A DNA stretch of 64,000 nt from Epiperipatus broadwayi (taxonomy: Eukaryota > Onychophora > Udeonychophora > Euonychophora > Peripatidae): contig JAQFVV010012572.1 in assembly GCA_028023455.1 (NCBI GenBank), positions 2,532,654 through 2,596,653 on the forward strand, read 5' to 3'. This document shows positions 45,301 to 49,623 of this stretch, in pieces. Each line of letters begins with the position of its first letter. Positions within the stretch are counted from its first letter, which is position 1. The notes under the pieces were generated by a model that was not told where the DNA came from, searched no databases, and was given only the letters and a program-made list of their open reading frames with translations. The translations under genes and the position numbers were made by a program.

Positions 45301-48300
45301 TTTATAAATGACTGTTGGAGAGGCTTTGCAGTGAATTAAATTTAAGGCCTGCTTTTCTACCTATTTATATAATATCCATACTATATTATCTCTTTTTATA
45401 TGTATATTTATTAGTTATTTATATGTTAATATTTATATCTTTGTGATTCTCATCTTTATGCTATTAGTACTATTTTGTTTAAATATCTATGGCATTGTTC
45501 TGATAATCATTTTTAAATTTTAATATTGATATTATCTTATCATTTATTATTATGTATATATTATTTTTTTTTATTGTTTATTATTATTTACTGTCATTTA
45601 GGTTTGCATTTTCATGTATTTGGGAAATGACTCCTCAAGCAGAAATTGTAAAAACCCATTATTTCAAAAGCGTAATTCGATCAAGGGTTAGTTTATATTC
45701 ATTGTTTGTGTATATTAATGAATTATTAGCAAACTATATAACTCATGAAATCGCGATAGAAAAGAAGTGTACAACAAAGTACTACAAATTTTTGAAACCA
45801 TTTTCTGCTTATTTGGAAATACTAAAACAGAGCATCACATGATAGTTAGTTTTATTTAACCTACATTAGACAATAGTGACACTTTTTTTCCACCTTGCAG
45901 CTTATTCTGTATAGCATTGATTAGTCAGAGACATTAGATAGCAATAAAACACATATCTGTGATCAGTTTCTGGCTAATCATTTTTATCTAGTTGTTTTTT
46001 TAAATTTTTTTATTTAGCTTTAGTATATATATATATTTCTATTTGAAGATCATATGTTCTTGTATTTTTGTTTATAACTGATGTCAGTATAAATATATAA
46101 TAGCAAATCTAGTGTTTGACCTATATAACTATTCAAATAAGTTATGTAAAAACTTTGCAGTGTTTAAATTGTTAAACCTTTATCTGATTGGTAGAAATGA
46201 GTAAAAGGTGATAGTTATTAGATGAATACAGATATTAGTGCTTTTATAGAAGACCACCTAAATGTAAAACATCATTTAATGTCTATTAATTATTCACTGG
46301 CTAAAGAGAGAGAGAAAGAGAGGATTATTGCTATCTAATATTTGTTTGAAATAGAATCGTAATAAAGATAAATAGTGCGTATATAGTTATTTTTTTTATT
46401 ACTATCTGATGTAAATTAAATTATTTCAATATAGTTCTGCGAATACTGTGAACAAAACAAAAATTTGGCTGATTACAGGCTTTGACTCAATAAAAATAAA
46501 AATGAGTGTGCGAAAATTTAATGGATTGTTTAGTTTCAATTACAACGAATGTTTGGAAGTTTTGAAATATAGTAAAATTCTTTAACTATTCAATTAGTCT
46601 TGTTTATATATTGGGATTGTCTAAGTGTTGTCTGGTTTTTAATGATTATGTATATGTATATAAAGGTTTTTAATTTATGATTTTATCCCTTCATTTAATA
46701 AATGAGTATATGGGAGAAAGAGCTTTGATACAAAAGTGAATAAAAACAGTTAAGTAAATAAAACTGTATGTGAAAAAGAATATTGGCAGTACTAATAAGA
46801 TTAAGATTAAAAAAAAAAGAATGAATATGACCTTAACTGCATTATTTTATTGATTATTGATAAAATACTCATCTGTGAAGTTTTTTTTTTTGCTTGGAAG
46901 CAGGTCTAGTAATTGGACAGTAGATCATTGGTAGTGGTAGTTTGTTAGCTTCTTAACATTTATTTTAGCATCTAAAAAAATTTACAAAAAGAAATATATA
47001 TAGTAAAAAGATAATAACTAAATTAAAGGTTGATAAGATGTTAACATGTGAAAACACATTTGAGAAAAATTTAAATTGCAAAGCAATTTTCTGCTTAATT
47101 ATCAAAGATTAAATCTTGTGGAAGAATTCCAGGATCATTGATTTAAAATGGATTCTGTATATCATTTCATTTTAAAAGTGTAATTGTCTTGCAATAGTAG
47201 AGTGATGGATTCAATGTTCATGGATTGGAATTCGCTCATCATTCTGATGCTTAAATGTTATGTGACTTTATAAGTAACAAGTCATTTGGTTATTCATAAG
47301 TTTGTTAGTTATTTGTCTATGGCTTTATATATCATTATATCCTTAAACAGTAAATTTAGTCGCAAATTGACATTTAGCATTGTTATTGTTTAAATAGAAA
47401 TTCATATTTTATGTGCAACTATAAAGCTGCTGTGCTGATTGTTTTTATGTATCAAAAGGTATATATATATATATAAATCAGATATTAATCATTCAGCAGA
47501 GCCATGACATTGTAGCACTAAAAGTACAAGTTGAGTTTCTATCCAGGAATCTCTTGTCTCGAATTTATCATTCTATCGCTGCTCTAAATTAATACAAGGC
47601 AGTGTCAAGAAATAATATATTTGGAGATGTTACTGTATTTTTCTGATTAGAAATTTTGCTAGTTGAAGGTGTTACTGTTTGCCTATTGGACATATTATTG
47701 GACTCATTCTTTTGTGTCATCTGAATGTAAATTTTTGAGATTTTAAGTGAATTTCTATTAGTAAATATATATGGTCATATGCAATGTCTTCCATTATTGA
47801 ATTGTTTTTTCTCTTAATATATGGTCTCATGCAATCTCTTCTTCTATTGTTGAATTGTTTTTTCTTTTAATATTTATGATACTTTCTTTAAATGGAATTC
47901 TAATTTGAGTACCATTTTGTTAACTAAAAGATTTTAAGTATTGACAAAATAATATTTTTTAAAGACTTGAGTAAATTGTAAACTAGATTTTAAATTTTAT
48001 TTTTACTATGAAATTATTAAGTATTTTAACTATATTTATTTGTTAAATAGTTGATTTTTAAGAAAAAAATGCAAATATTTGTCAATATATTTTATAGGCT
48101 GCCCTAACTTATGCTGAAGCACAATTGAGAATTGACGATGAAGCACTAAATGATGAATTAACAATAAGCCTAAGAGGTTTAAACACTTTAGCTAAACTTC
48201 TGAAACAAAAAAGAATTGATGCTGGGTAATTATTTCTTTTATGAAAATAAATACAGTTTTTATTTTTTATTTATAAAAATCAACCAGTGTAATTATAAAT

Positions 48301-48739
48301 ATTTGTTTTGTAATTTCAAGTTAGGGTGGGTGTGAAGGGTAAGTAATCTATTAGAAATCAGATTGTGACTTCAATGTGTCTTTTGGCAAAGAGAAGTGGC
48401 TTCAAACAGCAAAATACTTAATCATCATTACAGTTTGCCTCGCTTTCCATCAGCTTTTAAAAAGTAGTAGTAGAATCTTTTTAAAGAAATCGATTTTTTA
48501 AAAAATAATTAATAATTTTTGTGATTTACATAATTTAATATTTTTTGTGGAGTATTTTAAATTCATGTAGAAATTAGATAGTTTCTTAGCAGATATATTT
48601 TTAGTTATGTTTTTTAATTATATTAATAGTAATTCTTTGATTTTTTTTATAGTGCATTAACATTGGCTTCCAATGAAATTCGATTCAGTATTGACAGTGA
48701 AACACATGATCCAATAGATGTGCAGAGCAAAGAAATCAG
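259..48739 (+). CDS. DIS3: DIS3 (Rrp44) RNA exosome nuclease, partial, 14 exons seen
   Basis: Join of 14 exons: 259-321, 4592-4686, 8418-8614, 10628-10701, 15878-16045, 16441-16722, 22200-22337, 26951-27097, 30606-30722, 30883-30984, 38864-38928, 45602-45686, 48098-48225, 48653-48739 (1748 nt). DIS3 is the processive 3'-5' exonuclease and endonuclease of the nuclear/cytoplasmic RNA exosome. The product follows animal DIS3 nearly residue by residue: PIN domain ([15 protein letters not shown]), cold-shock domains ([26 protein letters not shown]), then the RNB domain with the catalytic DIDD in [12 protein letters not shown]. It covers roughly human residues 80-665 of 958. The N-terminus and the rest of RNB plus S1 lie outside the window. 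Every intron is GT-AG, phases agree and no stop interrupts, so it looks intact. About 48 kb of introns separate 1.75 kb of coding sequence. DIS3L is less likely because the PIN acidic residues are kept. Confidence 0.96.
322..1099. other. Intron stretch, nothing recognised
   Basis: AT-rich intron sequence. An open frame at 660-851 has no family resemblance and ordinary low-complexity composition; no repeat copy was recognised. Confidence 0.6.
1100..1545 (-). repeat. Hammerhead repeat family A, copy 1
   Basis: Monomer of about 460 bp, in direct tandem with the next copy: the same landmark (GGATTTGA) recurs at 1110 and 1570. It holds a decayed hammerhead on the minus strand. Related copies lie at 1546-1990, 1991-2450 and 53190-54225. 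Tandem monomers of this size with a central type I hammerhead resemble animal retrozymes or Penelope terminal repeats; that assignment is inferred. Confidence 0.75.
1201..1257 (-). ncRNA. Decayed hammerhead ribozyme (family A)
   Basis: The minus strand keeps the GAAA strand of the core (complement of 1220-1223) next to stem II half CAGCAT, and the stem I sequence TTGG. The CTGATGA strand is broken: the bases expected there have shrunk to TAA. It should not cleave. Confidence 0.5.
1546..1990 (-). repeat. Hammerhead repeat family A, copy 2
   Basis: Second head-to-tail monomer, 5' of copy 1 on the ribozyme-sense strand. The open frame at 1559-1765 crosses it; a similar frame lies over the copy near 54 kb, so that similarity reflects the repeat, not a gene. 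Confidence 0.75.
1659..1717 (-). ncRNA. Hammerhead ribozyme, one core mutation (family A)
   Basis: Minus strand: stem I ATGATCT/AGATCAT closes the motif, core CTAATGA (complement of 1697-1703) replaces CTGATGA, stem II is near GGGCTG-GTT-CAGCAT, and GAAA is intact (complement of 1678-1681). The G-to-A change in the first core strand should abolish cleavage. This copy preserves the GAAA that other copies have lost. Confidence 0.65.
1991..2450 (+). repeat. Hammerhead repeat family A, copy 3 (inverted)
   Basis: Inverted copy facing copies 1 and 2; the arms meet near 1985-2000, so 1546-2450 could fold into one long hairpin. It ends at the same internal point (AAATCCCCT) as the others. Confidence 0.75.
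2253..2311 (+). ncRNA. Type I hammerhead ribozyme, best copy of family A
   Basis: Complete fold visible by eye. Stem I outer ATGATCT (2253-2259) pairs with AGATCAT (2305-2311), and inner CCAA (2263-2266) with TTGG (2301-2304). The core CTGATGA at 2267-2273 is perfect. Stem II GTGCTG-GTT-CAGCAC (2274-2288) is a perfect 6-bp hairpin. Then AAAA (2289-2292) where GAAA is required, a 2-bp stem III TG-CA-CA (2293-2298), and T2299, A2300 at the expected cleavage position. The sole defect is G12 to A, explained by CpG decay of CACGAAA. Such short-stem-III hammerheads are typical of retrozymes and Penelope-like elements. Confidence 0.75.
2451..4591. other. Intron stretch, nothing recognised
   Basis: AT-rich sequence with homopolymer runs up to the exon b acceptor (polypyrimidine tract at about 4575-4589). 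No ORF, repeat copy or RNA gene was recognised. Confidence 0.6.
4592..4686 (+). CDS. DIS3: DIS3 exon b (PIN domain)
   Basis: Acceptor TAG at 4589-4591, donor gtattt. Encodes [19 protein letters not shown] then [11 protein letters not shown], matching the RNRSAPVYKRIRD...FYTFTNEHHRET region of animal DIS3. It ends with two bases (AG) of the Arg codon that the next exon completes. Confidence 0.93.
4818..6002 (-). mobile_element. RTE/BovB-type LINE, 5'-truncated, copy 1
   Basis: Read on the minus strand, the 5' break falls inside reverse transcriptase at about 6002. The reading begins [13 protein letters not shown], then NQPKEQAGF, then a conserved INYEKAFDS block (5847 downward), and [14 protein letters not shown], the metal-binding motif where FADD is usual. 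The stretch to 4818 holds the C-terminal region that is clearer in the second copy (49624-50325), ending in a short ATGATG-type 3' tail. Stops and frameshifts break it in several places. The RT blocks and 3' tail fit the RTE clade. Inserted in a DIS3 intron in antisense. Confidence 0.85.
6003..6584. other. Intron stretch, nothing recognised
   Basis: Starts with an A-run (about 6009-6021) beside the truncated LINE. The open frame at 5982-6185 starts in the LINE and has no recognisable family. Confidence 0.5.
6585..6720 (+). repeat. tRNA-derived SINE, family 1
   Basis: Diverged copy of a recurring unit: a tRNA-like head (AGTGCAATCATAGAGTGG resembles an A box), a B-box-like TTCGAATC, then a tail ending ATGAGGAATAAAACAATTTG and a TTA repeat. 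Better copies lie near 11.0 and 60.0 kb. Confidence 0.5.
7075..7086 (+). repeat. Poly-G run
   Basis: Twelve consecutive G in a very AT-rich intron; a possible quadruplex-forming or assembly-sensitive site. Confidence 0.8.
7225..7465 (+). repeat. Tandem repeat, about 3 units of 75-90 bp
   Basis: Three imperfect units each carry AACTTTGGGTT or GTTTGGGTT, a (C/T)ATATGC or similar block, then TAGTTCTATATATTTTT. A CA-dinucleotide run (about 7465-7479) follows and then the Penelope fragment. Confidence 0.6.
7486..8170 (+). mobile_element. Penelope-like element, 3' GIY-YIG fragment
   Basis: The frame 7632-8027 contains [19 protein letters not shown] then [10 protein letters not shown], the YIG half of a GIY-YIG endonuclease preceded by the Cys pair typical of Penelope-like elements (family knowledge). 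Reading on through a frameshift gives [19 protein letters not shown] and [12 protein letters not shown]; the same series ends the Penelope remnants near 20.5 kb. The upstream frame (7397-7630) may be more of the same polyprotein. No reverse transcriptase is present, so this is a 5'-truncated dead copy. Confidence 0.8.
8418..8614 (+). CDS. DIS3: DIS3 exon c (PIN active site)
   Basis: Completes the split Arg codon and encodes [39 protein letters not shown] and [29 protein letters not shown] and VTND carry two of the acidic residues that bind metal in the PIN endonuclease (D146 and D177 in human). Donor gtaaaa; ends with one base of the next codon (phase 1). Confidence 0.96.
8615..10627. other. 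Intron stretch, nothing recognised except a microsatellite
   Basis: AT-rich, with a GTT trinucleotide run at about 9802-9828 and a hairpin-forming segment at about 9460-9506 (TTTAACATGC against GCATGTTAAA). No coding or transposon signature was seen. Confidence 0.6.
9802..9828 (+). repeat. (GTT)n microsatellite
   Basis: Uninterrupted GTT repeat of about nine units. Confidence 0.9.
10628..10701 (+). CDS. DIS3: DIS3 exon d
   Basis: Follows a T-rich tract and TAG. Encodes [18 protein letters not shown] then ALCEADE, matching human EEYVKSLTANPELIDRLACLSEE at the end of the PIN region. Donor gtaagt, phase 0. Confidence 0.93.
11001..11140 (+). repeat. tRNA-derived SINE, family 1
   Basis: One of the clearest copies: CATGGCTTAGTTCAATGTAG resembles a tRNA A box and CAGATCGATTCC a B box. 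It is followed by TTCTTATGAACTCGTAAGCA and a TTATTTATTTAT tail. Confidence 0.65.
11141..12147. other. Intron stretch, nothing recognised
   Basis: AT-rich; a short frame at 11358-11540 (minus) has no recognisable features. Confidence 0.6.
12148..12441 (+). mobile_element. hAT-like MITE with CACAGAAA hairpin
   Basis: A GC-rich island in AT-rich DNA. Its ends mirror each other: GGCTGCTTGATG at 12153-12164 and CATCAAGTGACT at 12423-12434. Inside, CTTTCTACG faces CACAGAAAG as a hairpin (about 12229-12253), and GGAACATTATATCTATGTGT precedes the right end. The same blocks occur near 32.5, 40.2, 42.1 and 50.5 kb. Exact termini and target duplication were not resolved. Confidence 0.6.
12642..12895 (+). 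repeat. Tandem duplication, two units of about 130 bp
   Basis: AAAAATGATTAATTATAAG starts both units (about 12645 and 12783). Both continue with AAGAAGAGAAT, GTATTTTTAATTTT and end near TTTAAAAACTTTT. Confidence 0.75.
12896..15877. other. Intron stretch, nothing recognised
   Basis: About 3 kb of AT-rich intron with no ORF of interest, no recognised transposon and no RNA gene. Confidence 0.6.
15878..16045 (+). CDS. DIS3: DIS3 exon e (first cold-shock domain)
   Basis: 56 codons, phase 0 at both ends, donor gtgagt. Contains [18 protein letters not shown] and [15 protein letters not shown], matching KLQQGIKSGTYLQGTFRASRENYLEATVWIH of human DIS3 in the first RNA-binding OB fold (CSD1). Confidence 0.95.
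16046..16440. other. Intron, nothing recognised
   Basis: Short intron ending in an unusually pyrimidine-rich acceptor, TTTTTTTTGCCCCCAG. Confidence 0.8.
16441..16722 (+). CDS. DIS3: DIS3 exon f (CSD1 end to CSD2 start)
   Basis: 94 codons: [18 protein letters not shown], an acidic linker rich in E and D (as in human, where the linker is also acidic), then [19 protein letters not shown] and SNIKE. The internal ATG at 16465 is not a start; the frame is open from the acceptor. The donor GAG|gtttat is weak in its +4 to +6 bases, but reading on reaches a stop and the join to the next exon restores the family sequence. Confidence 0.95.
16723..20006. other. Intron stretch, mostly nothing recognised
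   Basis: About 3.3 kb of AT-rich intron with several A and T runs (18510-18570). Near 19827-19860, AAGAAGGGTTAGAAATAAATA is close to part of the Penelope GIY-YIG copies near 25.1-25.4 kb (RRVRNKY), so a scrap of that element may lie within 19717-19923. Confidence 0.5.
20007..20180. repeat. Near-perfect hairpin, arms about 83 bp
   Basis: Left arm (about 20007-20092) and right arm (about 20098-20180) are inverted copies with few mismatches; centre TCTTATTGAAATCTCAATAAGA. The very short loop suggests a strand-switch or snap-back insertion, perhaps connected with the Penelope inverted pair beside it. Confidence 0.8.
20237..20912. mobile_element. Inverted pair of Penelope-like 3' ends
   Basis: Arms of about 290 bp (20237-20527 and 20623-20912) are inverted copies around a loop of about 95 bp. 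The right arm plus loop reads on the + strand as [33 protein letters not shown] and, after frameshifts, a tail (IRDLWDL) like that near 8.1 kb. This is the region after the GIY-YIG motif in Penelope-like elements. The loop is unique to one strand, so one arm extends further 5' than the other. Dead fragment. Confidence 0.75.
20913..21309. other. Intron stretch, nothing recognised
   Basis: AT-rich; a minus-strand frame at 21006-21314 is low-complexity with no family features. Confidence 0.5.
21310..21440 (+). repeat. tRNA-derived SINE, family 1
   Basis: Tail half is well kept: TTGATTGATTCCAG (B box), CTCAAACTTCTTATGAATTC, then AGCCATTCAATTATTT. Confidence 0.6.
21441..22199. other. Intron stretch, nothing recognised
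   Basis: AT-rich sequence leading into the exon g polypyrimidine tract. Confidence 0.6.
22200..22337 (+). CDS. DIS3: DIS3 exon g (second cold-shock domain)
   Basis: 46 codons, phase 0: [46 protein letters not shown]. Matches human RHLFTPADKRIPRIRIETRQ and VAIDGWPRNSRYP in CSD2. Donor gtaaat. Confidence 0.95.
22338..23394. other. Intron stretch, nothing recognised
   Basis: Contains a hydrophobic open frame (22364-22621) that looks like translated T-rich intron, not a membrane protein gene. Confidence 0.6.
23395..23960 (+). mobile_element. Non-LTR retrotransposon 3' end, copy 1
   Basis: Reads [38 protein letters not shown], then after a stop [17 protein letters not shown]. This is the C-terminal zinc-knuckle region (CxxC then H/Y...C) downstream of reverse transcriptase in many LINEs. 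The homologous copy at 61870-62960 is longer and matches up to about 23958 (GAGAGATTCCTG is shared). The clade cannot be fixed without RT; it is not the RTE element. Dead 5'-truncated copy. Confidence 0.75.
23961..24719. other. Intron stretch with an A-run
   Basis: Sequence after the LINE match, with 18 A at 24131-24148; this could be the tail of a retroposed segment ending there (24132). The frame 23920-24132 has no family resemblance. Confidence 0.5.
24720..25735. mobile_element. Inverted pair of Penelope-like GIY-YIG 3' ends
   Basis: Left arm 24735-25175 (coding on minus, 25156 down to 24902) and right arm about 25295-25735 (coding on plus, 25342-25611) are close inverted copies. Both encode the GIY-YIG domain downstream half: [20 protein letters not shown], then [18 protein letters not shown] and [20 protein letters not shown]. 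The YIG motif is read as YMGQSNLSL on the left; on the right [11 protein letters not shown] is out of frame with the preceding YIIPCFCK by a frameshift. The spacer (25176-25294) holds two copies of KTIP..VYIIP, so the inner ends overlap in content. Reverse transcriptase is absent. Confidence 0.85.
25736..26950. other. Intron stretch, nothing recognised
   Basis: AT-rich with A and T runs, ending at the exon h acceptor ATATTAG. Confidence 0.6.
26951..27097 (+). CDS. DIS3: DIS3 exon h (CSD2 to RNB junction)
   Basis: 49 codons: [47 protein letters not shown]. Matches human [28 protein letters not shown] and FLPKMPWSIT. Donor gtaagg, phase 0. Confidence 0.96.
27345..27560 (+). repeat. SINE-like repeat, family 2
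   Basis: Head resembles tRNA (GATAGCACATTTGCCTGCC; B box AGATTTGAATGC). Body CACTAAGTGAATATCTAATG then TTCTTAGCTGTA...ATAAGGATG matches 38095-38345 and 45040-45250. Confidence 0.45.
27561..28724. other. Intron stretch, nothing recognised
   Basis: AT-rich, TG and TA microsatellites only. Confidence 0.5.
28725..28885 (+). repeat. tRNA-derived SINE, family 1, degraded
   Basis: TAGATTGATTCTCAACTCAG (B-box region) and a tail GACCTCTTAAGAAACTGACC comparable with the copy at 47.2 kb. Confidence 0.35.
29225..29515 (+). repeat. Tandem duplication, unit about 170 bp
   Basis: AGTGAAATACAAAAATACAA (29233) and AGTGAAATACAGGGTCACAA (29400) start two units that share TTTTGGAAAA, CTTTTTC and AATTCAGAA blocks. 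Confidence 0.7.
29638..29775 (+). repeat. tRNA-derived SINE, family 1
   Basis: CATGGTTTAGTGCAGTGATA resembles a tRNA A box; tail GAGCTTGTGAGCGATAAAAC then ATTCAATTATTTATTTATAG. Confidence 0.65.
29932..30001 (+). repeat. Two direct 35-bp units
   Basis: 29932-29966 and 29967-30001 are identical except for two bases (GATAACC versus GATAACT, TACAAAA versus TACGAAA). Confidence 0.9.
30002..30605. other. Intron stretch, nothing recognised
   Basis: AT-rich up to the exon i acceptor. Confidence 0.6.
30606..30722 (+). CDS. DIS3: DIS3 exon i (RNB catalytic aspartates)
   Basis: 39 codons: [20 protein letters not shown] then [27 protein letters not shown] is the hallmark of RNase II/RNB enzymes; the DIDD acidic cluster binds the catalytic magnesium ions (D487 region in human DIS3). 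All four positions are kept, so exonuclease activity is expected. Confidence 0.97.
30883..30984 (+). CDS. DIS3: DIS3 exon j (RNB)
   Basis: 34 codons, phase 0: [19 protein letters not shown] then [22 protein letters not shown] is a second RNB signature. Separated from exon i by the shortest intron of the gene (160 bp). Confidence 0.97.
30985..31506. other. Intron stretch, nothing recognised
   Basis: AT-rich; a minus-strand frame at 31098-31325 has no family features. Confidence 0.5.
31507..31645 (+). repeat. tRNA-derived SINE, family 1
   Basis: ATGATGGACTTGAAACTGAA head and GAACAATAAAATAACTATTC tail followed by AATTATTTATTTATT. It ends about 65 bp before a hAT-like element. Confidence 0.5.
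31710..32565 (+). mobile_element. hAT-like non-autonomous element with 8-bp target duplication
   Basis: 856 bp. Terminal inverted repeats: GGTTGTCGTCAATTAGC at 31710-31726 and its exact complement at 32549-32565. CTTTTAAG flanks it on both sides (31702-31709 and 32566-32573), the 8-bp duplication expected of hAT transposons. Inside are two tandem arrays: GTTTGATCAGAC units near 32042 and 32128, and blocks with TTGACATGTATAATGTT or CTGACATGTATAATGTT near 32293 and 32358. The right end carries CCGGTAACATTATATCTAT and GCCATCAAGC. No transposase. The superfamily is inferred from duplication length. Confidence 0.85.
32037..32215 (+). repeat. Tandem repeat inside the hAT-like element, unit about 87 bp
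   Basis: Two units, each GTTTGATCAGAC(A/G)GTAATTT, then AAATGGAA, then TTACATTTTATTAAATAAT. Confidence 0.8.
32655..32775 (+). repeat. Possible tRNA-derived SINE, third family
   Basis: GCAGTCGGATCTGAATTCGA then TCCCAGCTTC resembles a tRNA B-box arm; the body CACTTCAAACCCTAGTACTA then GGGGCTTTATACG is GC-richer than its surroundings. Single copy in the window, so family status is unproven. Confidence 0.35.
33153..33182. repeat. Perfect 30-bp palindrome
   Basis: GAATTCATTTTCTAA followed exactly by its complement TTAGAAAATGAATTC, with no loop. Confidence 0.95.
33183..35400. other. GC-richer unassigned block in intron
   Basis: About 2.2 kb with more G+C than its flanks, including TATATATAGCTCTG near 33292, TCGACTCGATGA at 33867 facing TCATCGAGTCGA at about 33970, and a dense mixed-base stretch at 34340-34660. 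It looks like an inserted element, possibly an old LTR or DNA element, but no termini or protein signature were found. Confidence 0.4.
35401..37636. other. Pyrimidine-biased intron tract
   Basis: From about 35960 to 37140 the + strand is markedly rich in T and C with few G. The frame 36725-36952 is a by-product. It might be the minus strand of an A-rich retrotransposon 5' region, but no protein motif supports that. Confidence 0.4.
37637..37870 (+). pseudogene. Possible LINE C-terminal remnant
   Basis: The frame ends [20 protein letters not shown] then FFLVFC, resembling the CxxC...E...H/F...C knuckle after reverse transcriptase in non-LTR retrotransposons. Weak: upstream residues show no RT homology. 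Confidence 0.3.
38095..38345 (+). repeat. SINE-like repeat, family 2
   Basis: GGTTAATTTTCTAATCTGGA head with GGAATTTAAATC as B-box relic, then AGTCAATAAATGGGTATCTA, TTCTTAAATTAGAGGATAAA, matching 45040-45250. Confidence 0.5.
38346..38863. other. Intron stretch, nothing recognised
   Basis: T-rich; ends in the exon k acceptor TATATTTTAG. Confidence 0.6.
38864..38928 (+). CDS. DIS3: DIS3 exon k (RNB)
   Basis: Encodes [20 protein letters not shown] then E and two bases of Arg. Matches human [22 protein letters not shown], part of the RNB core. Donor gtttgt; phase 2. Immediately downstream the frame is soon closed in the intron. Confidence 0.95.
39020..40240 (+). mobile_element. Probable hAT-like element of the CACAGAAA-hairpin group
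   Basis: Left part is GC-rich: GCGCCACCTAGCGGCTGG (about 39083), then TTCTGTGTG-TTGA-CACAGAA, the hairpin shared with the other elements here. Right part (40178-40232) has GGCCCGGTAACGTTATATCG and AACGCCATCAAGCGGG. Exact ends and target duplication were not found. It may be one element of about 1.2 kb or two fragments. Confidence 0.5.
39717..39938 (+). other. Unidentified exon-like ORF
   Basis: A polypyrimidine run and TTGCAG at about 39751-39756 are followed by an open frame reading [50 protein letters not shown] and a stop at 39936-39938. Composition is more protein-like than other frames in the introns, and it lies inside the probable transposon 39020-40240. I recognise no family. It may be a captured terminal exon, a transposase remnant or chance. 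Confidence 0.3.
40241..40836. other. Intron stretch, nothing recognised
   Basis: AT-rich between two hAT-like elements. Confidence 0.5.
40845..42194 (+). mobile_element. hAT-like non-autonomous element, 1350 bp
   Basis: GATTGTTG flanks both sides (40837-40844 and 42195-42202), an 8-bp target duplication. Imperfect terminal inverted repeats of about 38 bp begin GGTTGTTTTACAACAGC on the left; their inner part GTTGAAACAGCCAGAGGGC is mirrored by GCCCTCTGGCGGTTTCAAC at about 42158-42176. Two copies of the TTTCTATG...CACAGAAA hairpin lie at 40888-40912 and 41009-41031. The right end has GGCAACATTATATTTATC. GGTTGT termini are shared with the element at 31710. The 141-codon frame at 40835-41260 starts in the flank and crosses the terminal repeat and hairpins, so it is not a gene. 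Confidence 0.88.
42203..45035. other. Intron stretch, mostly nothing recognised
   Basis: AT-rich, except for a possible decayed Penelope terminal repeat at about 42855-43145 with an HHR-like hairpin near each end. The frame at 43186-43428 has no family features. A T run at 44029-44037 follows a GC-richer patch. Confidence 0.5.
45040..45250 (+). repeat. SINE-like repeat, family 2 (best copy)
   Basis: B-box-like GGGTTTGAATCCAG at 45075, then CACTATTGATCAGTAAATGA, GTATCAACTATTCTTAGCTA, AAAGATAAAATAAGGATG. The unit could continue to about 45360. Confidence 0.55.
45602..45686 (+). CDS. DIS3: DIS3 exon l (RNB)
   Basis: Completes Arg and encodes [20 protein letters not shown] then FKSVIRSR, matching human [28 protein letters not shown]. 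Acceptor ATTTAG, donor gttagt, phase 0. The frame upstream of 45602 (from 45552) and downstream to 45842 is intron read-through. Confidence 0.96.
45687..47184. other. Intron stretch, nothing firm
   Basis: AT-rich; AG-rich run at about 46306-46323; the text near 46265-46345 (TTAATTATTCACTGGCTAAA) may be a fragment of SINE family 2. Confidence 0.5.
47185..47310 (+). repeat. tRNA-derived SINE, family 1
   Basis: GCAATAGTAGAGTGATGGAT (A-box side), GGATTGGAATTCGC (B-box side), TATGTGACTTTATAAGTAAC tail. Confidence 0.55.
47311..48097. other. Intron stretch, nothing recognised
   Basis: AT-rich with a TA microsatellite near 47461-47474 and a partial repeat of ATATATGGTC(A/T)CATGCAAT (47768, 47818). 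Confidence 0.6.
48098..48225 (+). CDS. DIS3: DIS3 exon m (RNB)
   Basis: Encodes [42 protein letters not shown] and two bases of Gly. Matches human [40 protein letters not shown]. Donor gtaatt. Confidence 0.97.
48226..48652. other. Intron, nothing recognised
   Basis: Short AT-rich intron with a T tract before the exon n acceptor. Confidence 0.8.
48653..48739 (+). CDS. DIS3: DIS3 exon n (RNB), last exon in the window
   Basis: Completes Gly and encodes [28 protein letters not shown] and AG of an Arg codon. Matches human [29 protein letters not shown]. The donor is AG|gttttt, poor beyond GT. The expected next exon (family reading ETNSMVEEFML) was not found up to 64000. Confidence 0.95.
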
Positions 48740-49623
48740 GTTTTTTTTATTTTTATTTGTTTATTAACTGTAATTTTTATTTTATGTTTTGATTTTTATT
48801 AAAAAAAATTGAAATAAGGTTTTATGATCTCTCTATAGGGCAAAGGTCACCCGATACCTTTATAACATAGTAGTAATGAAAACAATACTCACCAGGCTTG
48901 TAAAATGTTTAATAGTAAAAGATTAAGATTTTCATCAAAGTTTCATCCTCCAGCTAAAAATAGTTATTTATTGATCGACAATTGGATTAATTGCTGGGTA
49001 CCCACAAGAAAAATCTTCAACTTGCATGAATCCTGAAAACATTTGAAGTATCAAACATTTTGCTTTGTAGCAGTCACAGTAAAAAGAAATTATTGCTTTA
49101 AAACATGTATAATTATATTTTTACAAAACGTATCCTAATTAGTAATAACTACTGCTGAAATTTTATATCCTAAGTTCTTGACAATAAAATCACACATATT
49201 TGCTCAAGTAAATATAATGTATTAAATCGATTAAGTATCAATAAACTGTTGATTCATTATAATTAGGTGATTATTATTAGAAACTACTAAAATAATAGTG
49301 ACTTTTGGGAATTATGTAATAGCATTCCTTCATAATAAACCATAATAATTTTCATTATCATATTCATTGTGATGATAGAATTCATTTGCTGCATTGTTAA
49401 TTGTTCTTTTTTAACTTTCATCTTTCTGAGCATTATGCAATTGATCATTTGTATTTCAAATGAAATTTCAGTTCTAAACTGATCTAGTATCCATGTGTTT
49501 GTTTTTTTTGCTAGTCATAATATTATCAAATGTCTTTGCTAACACCATATTCTTTTATTTAAAGTGTCCAACTGATGTTGCAAATACTTTATTTTGTTAA
49601 TTTACATGTCATAGTCTGATGAG
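48740..49623. other. Intron stretch, nothing recognised
   Basis: Start of the unfinished intron; AT-rich only. Confidence 0.6.

Noticed and set aside
45552-45842. 96-codon open frame as a separate gene
   Set aside because: Only 45602-45686 is coding (DIS3 exon l); the rest is intron read-through on both sides of clear splice sites.
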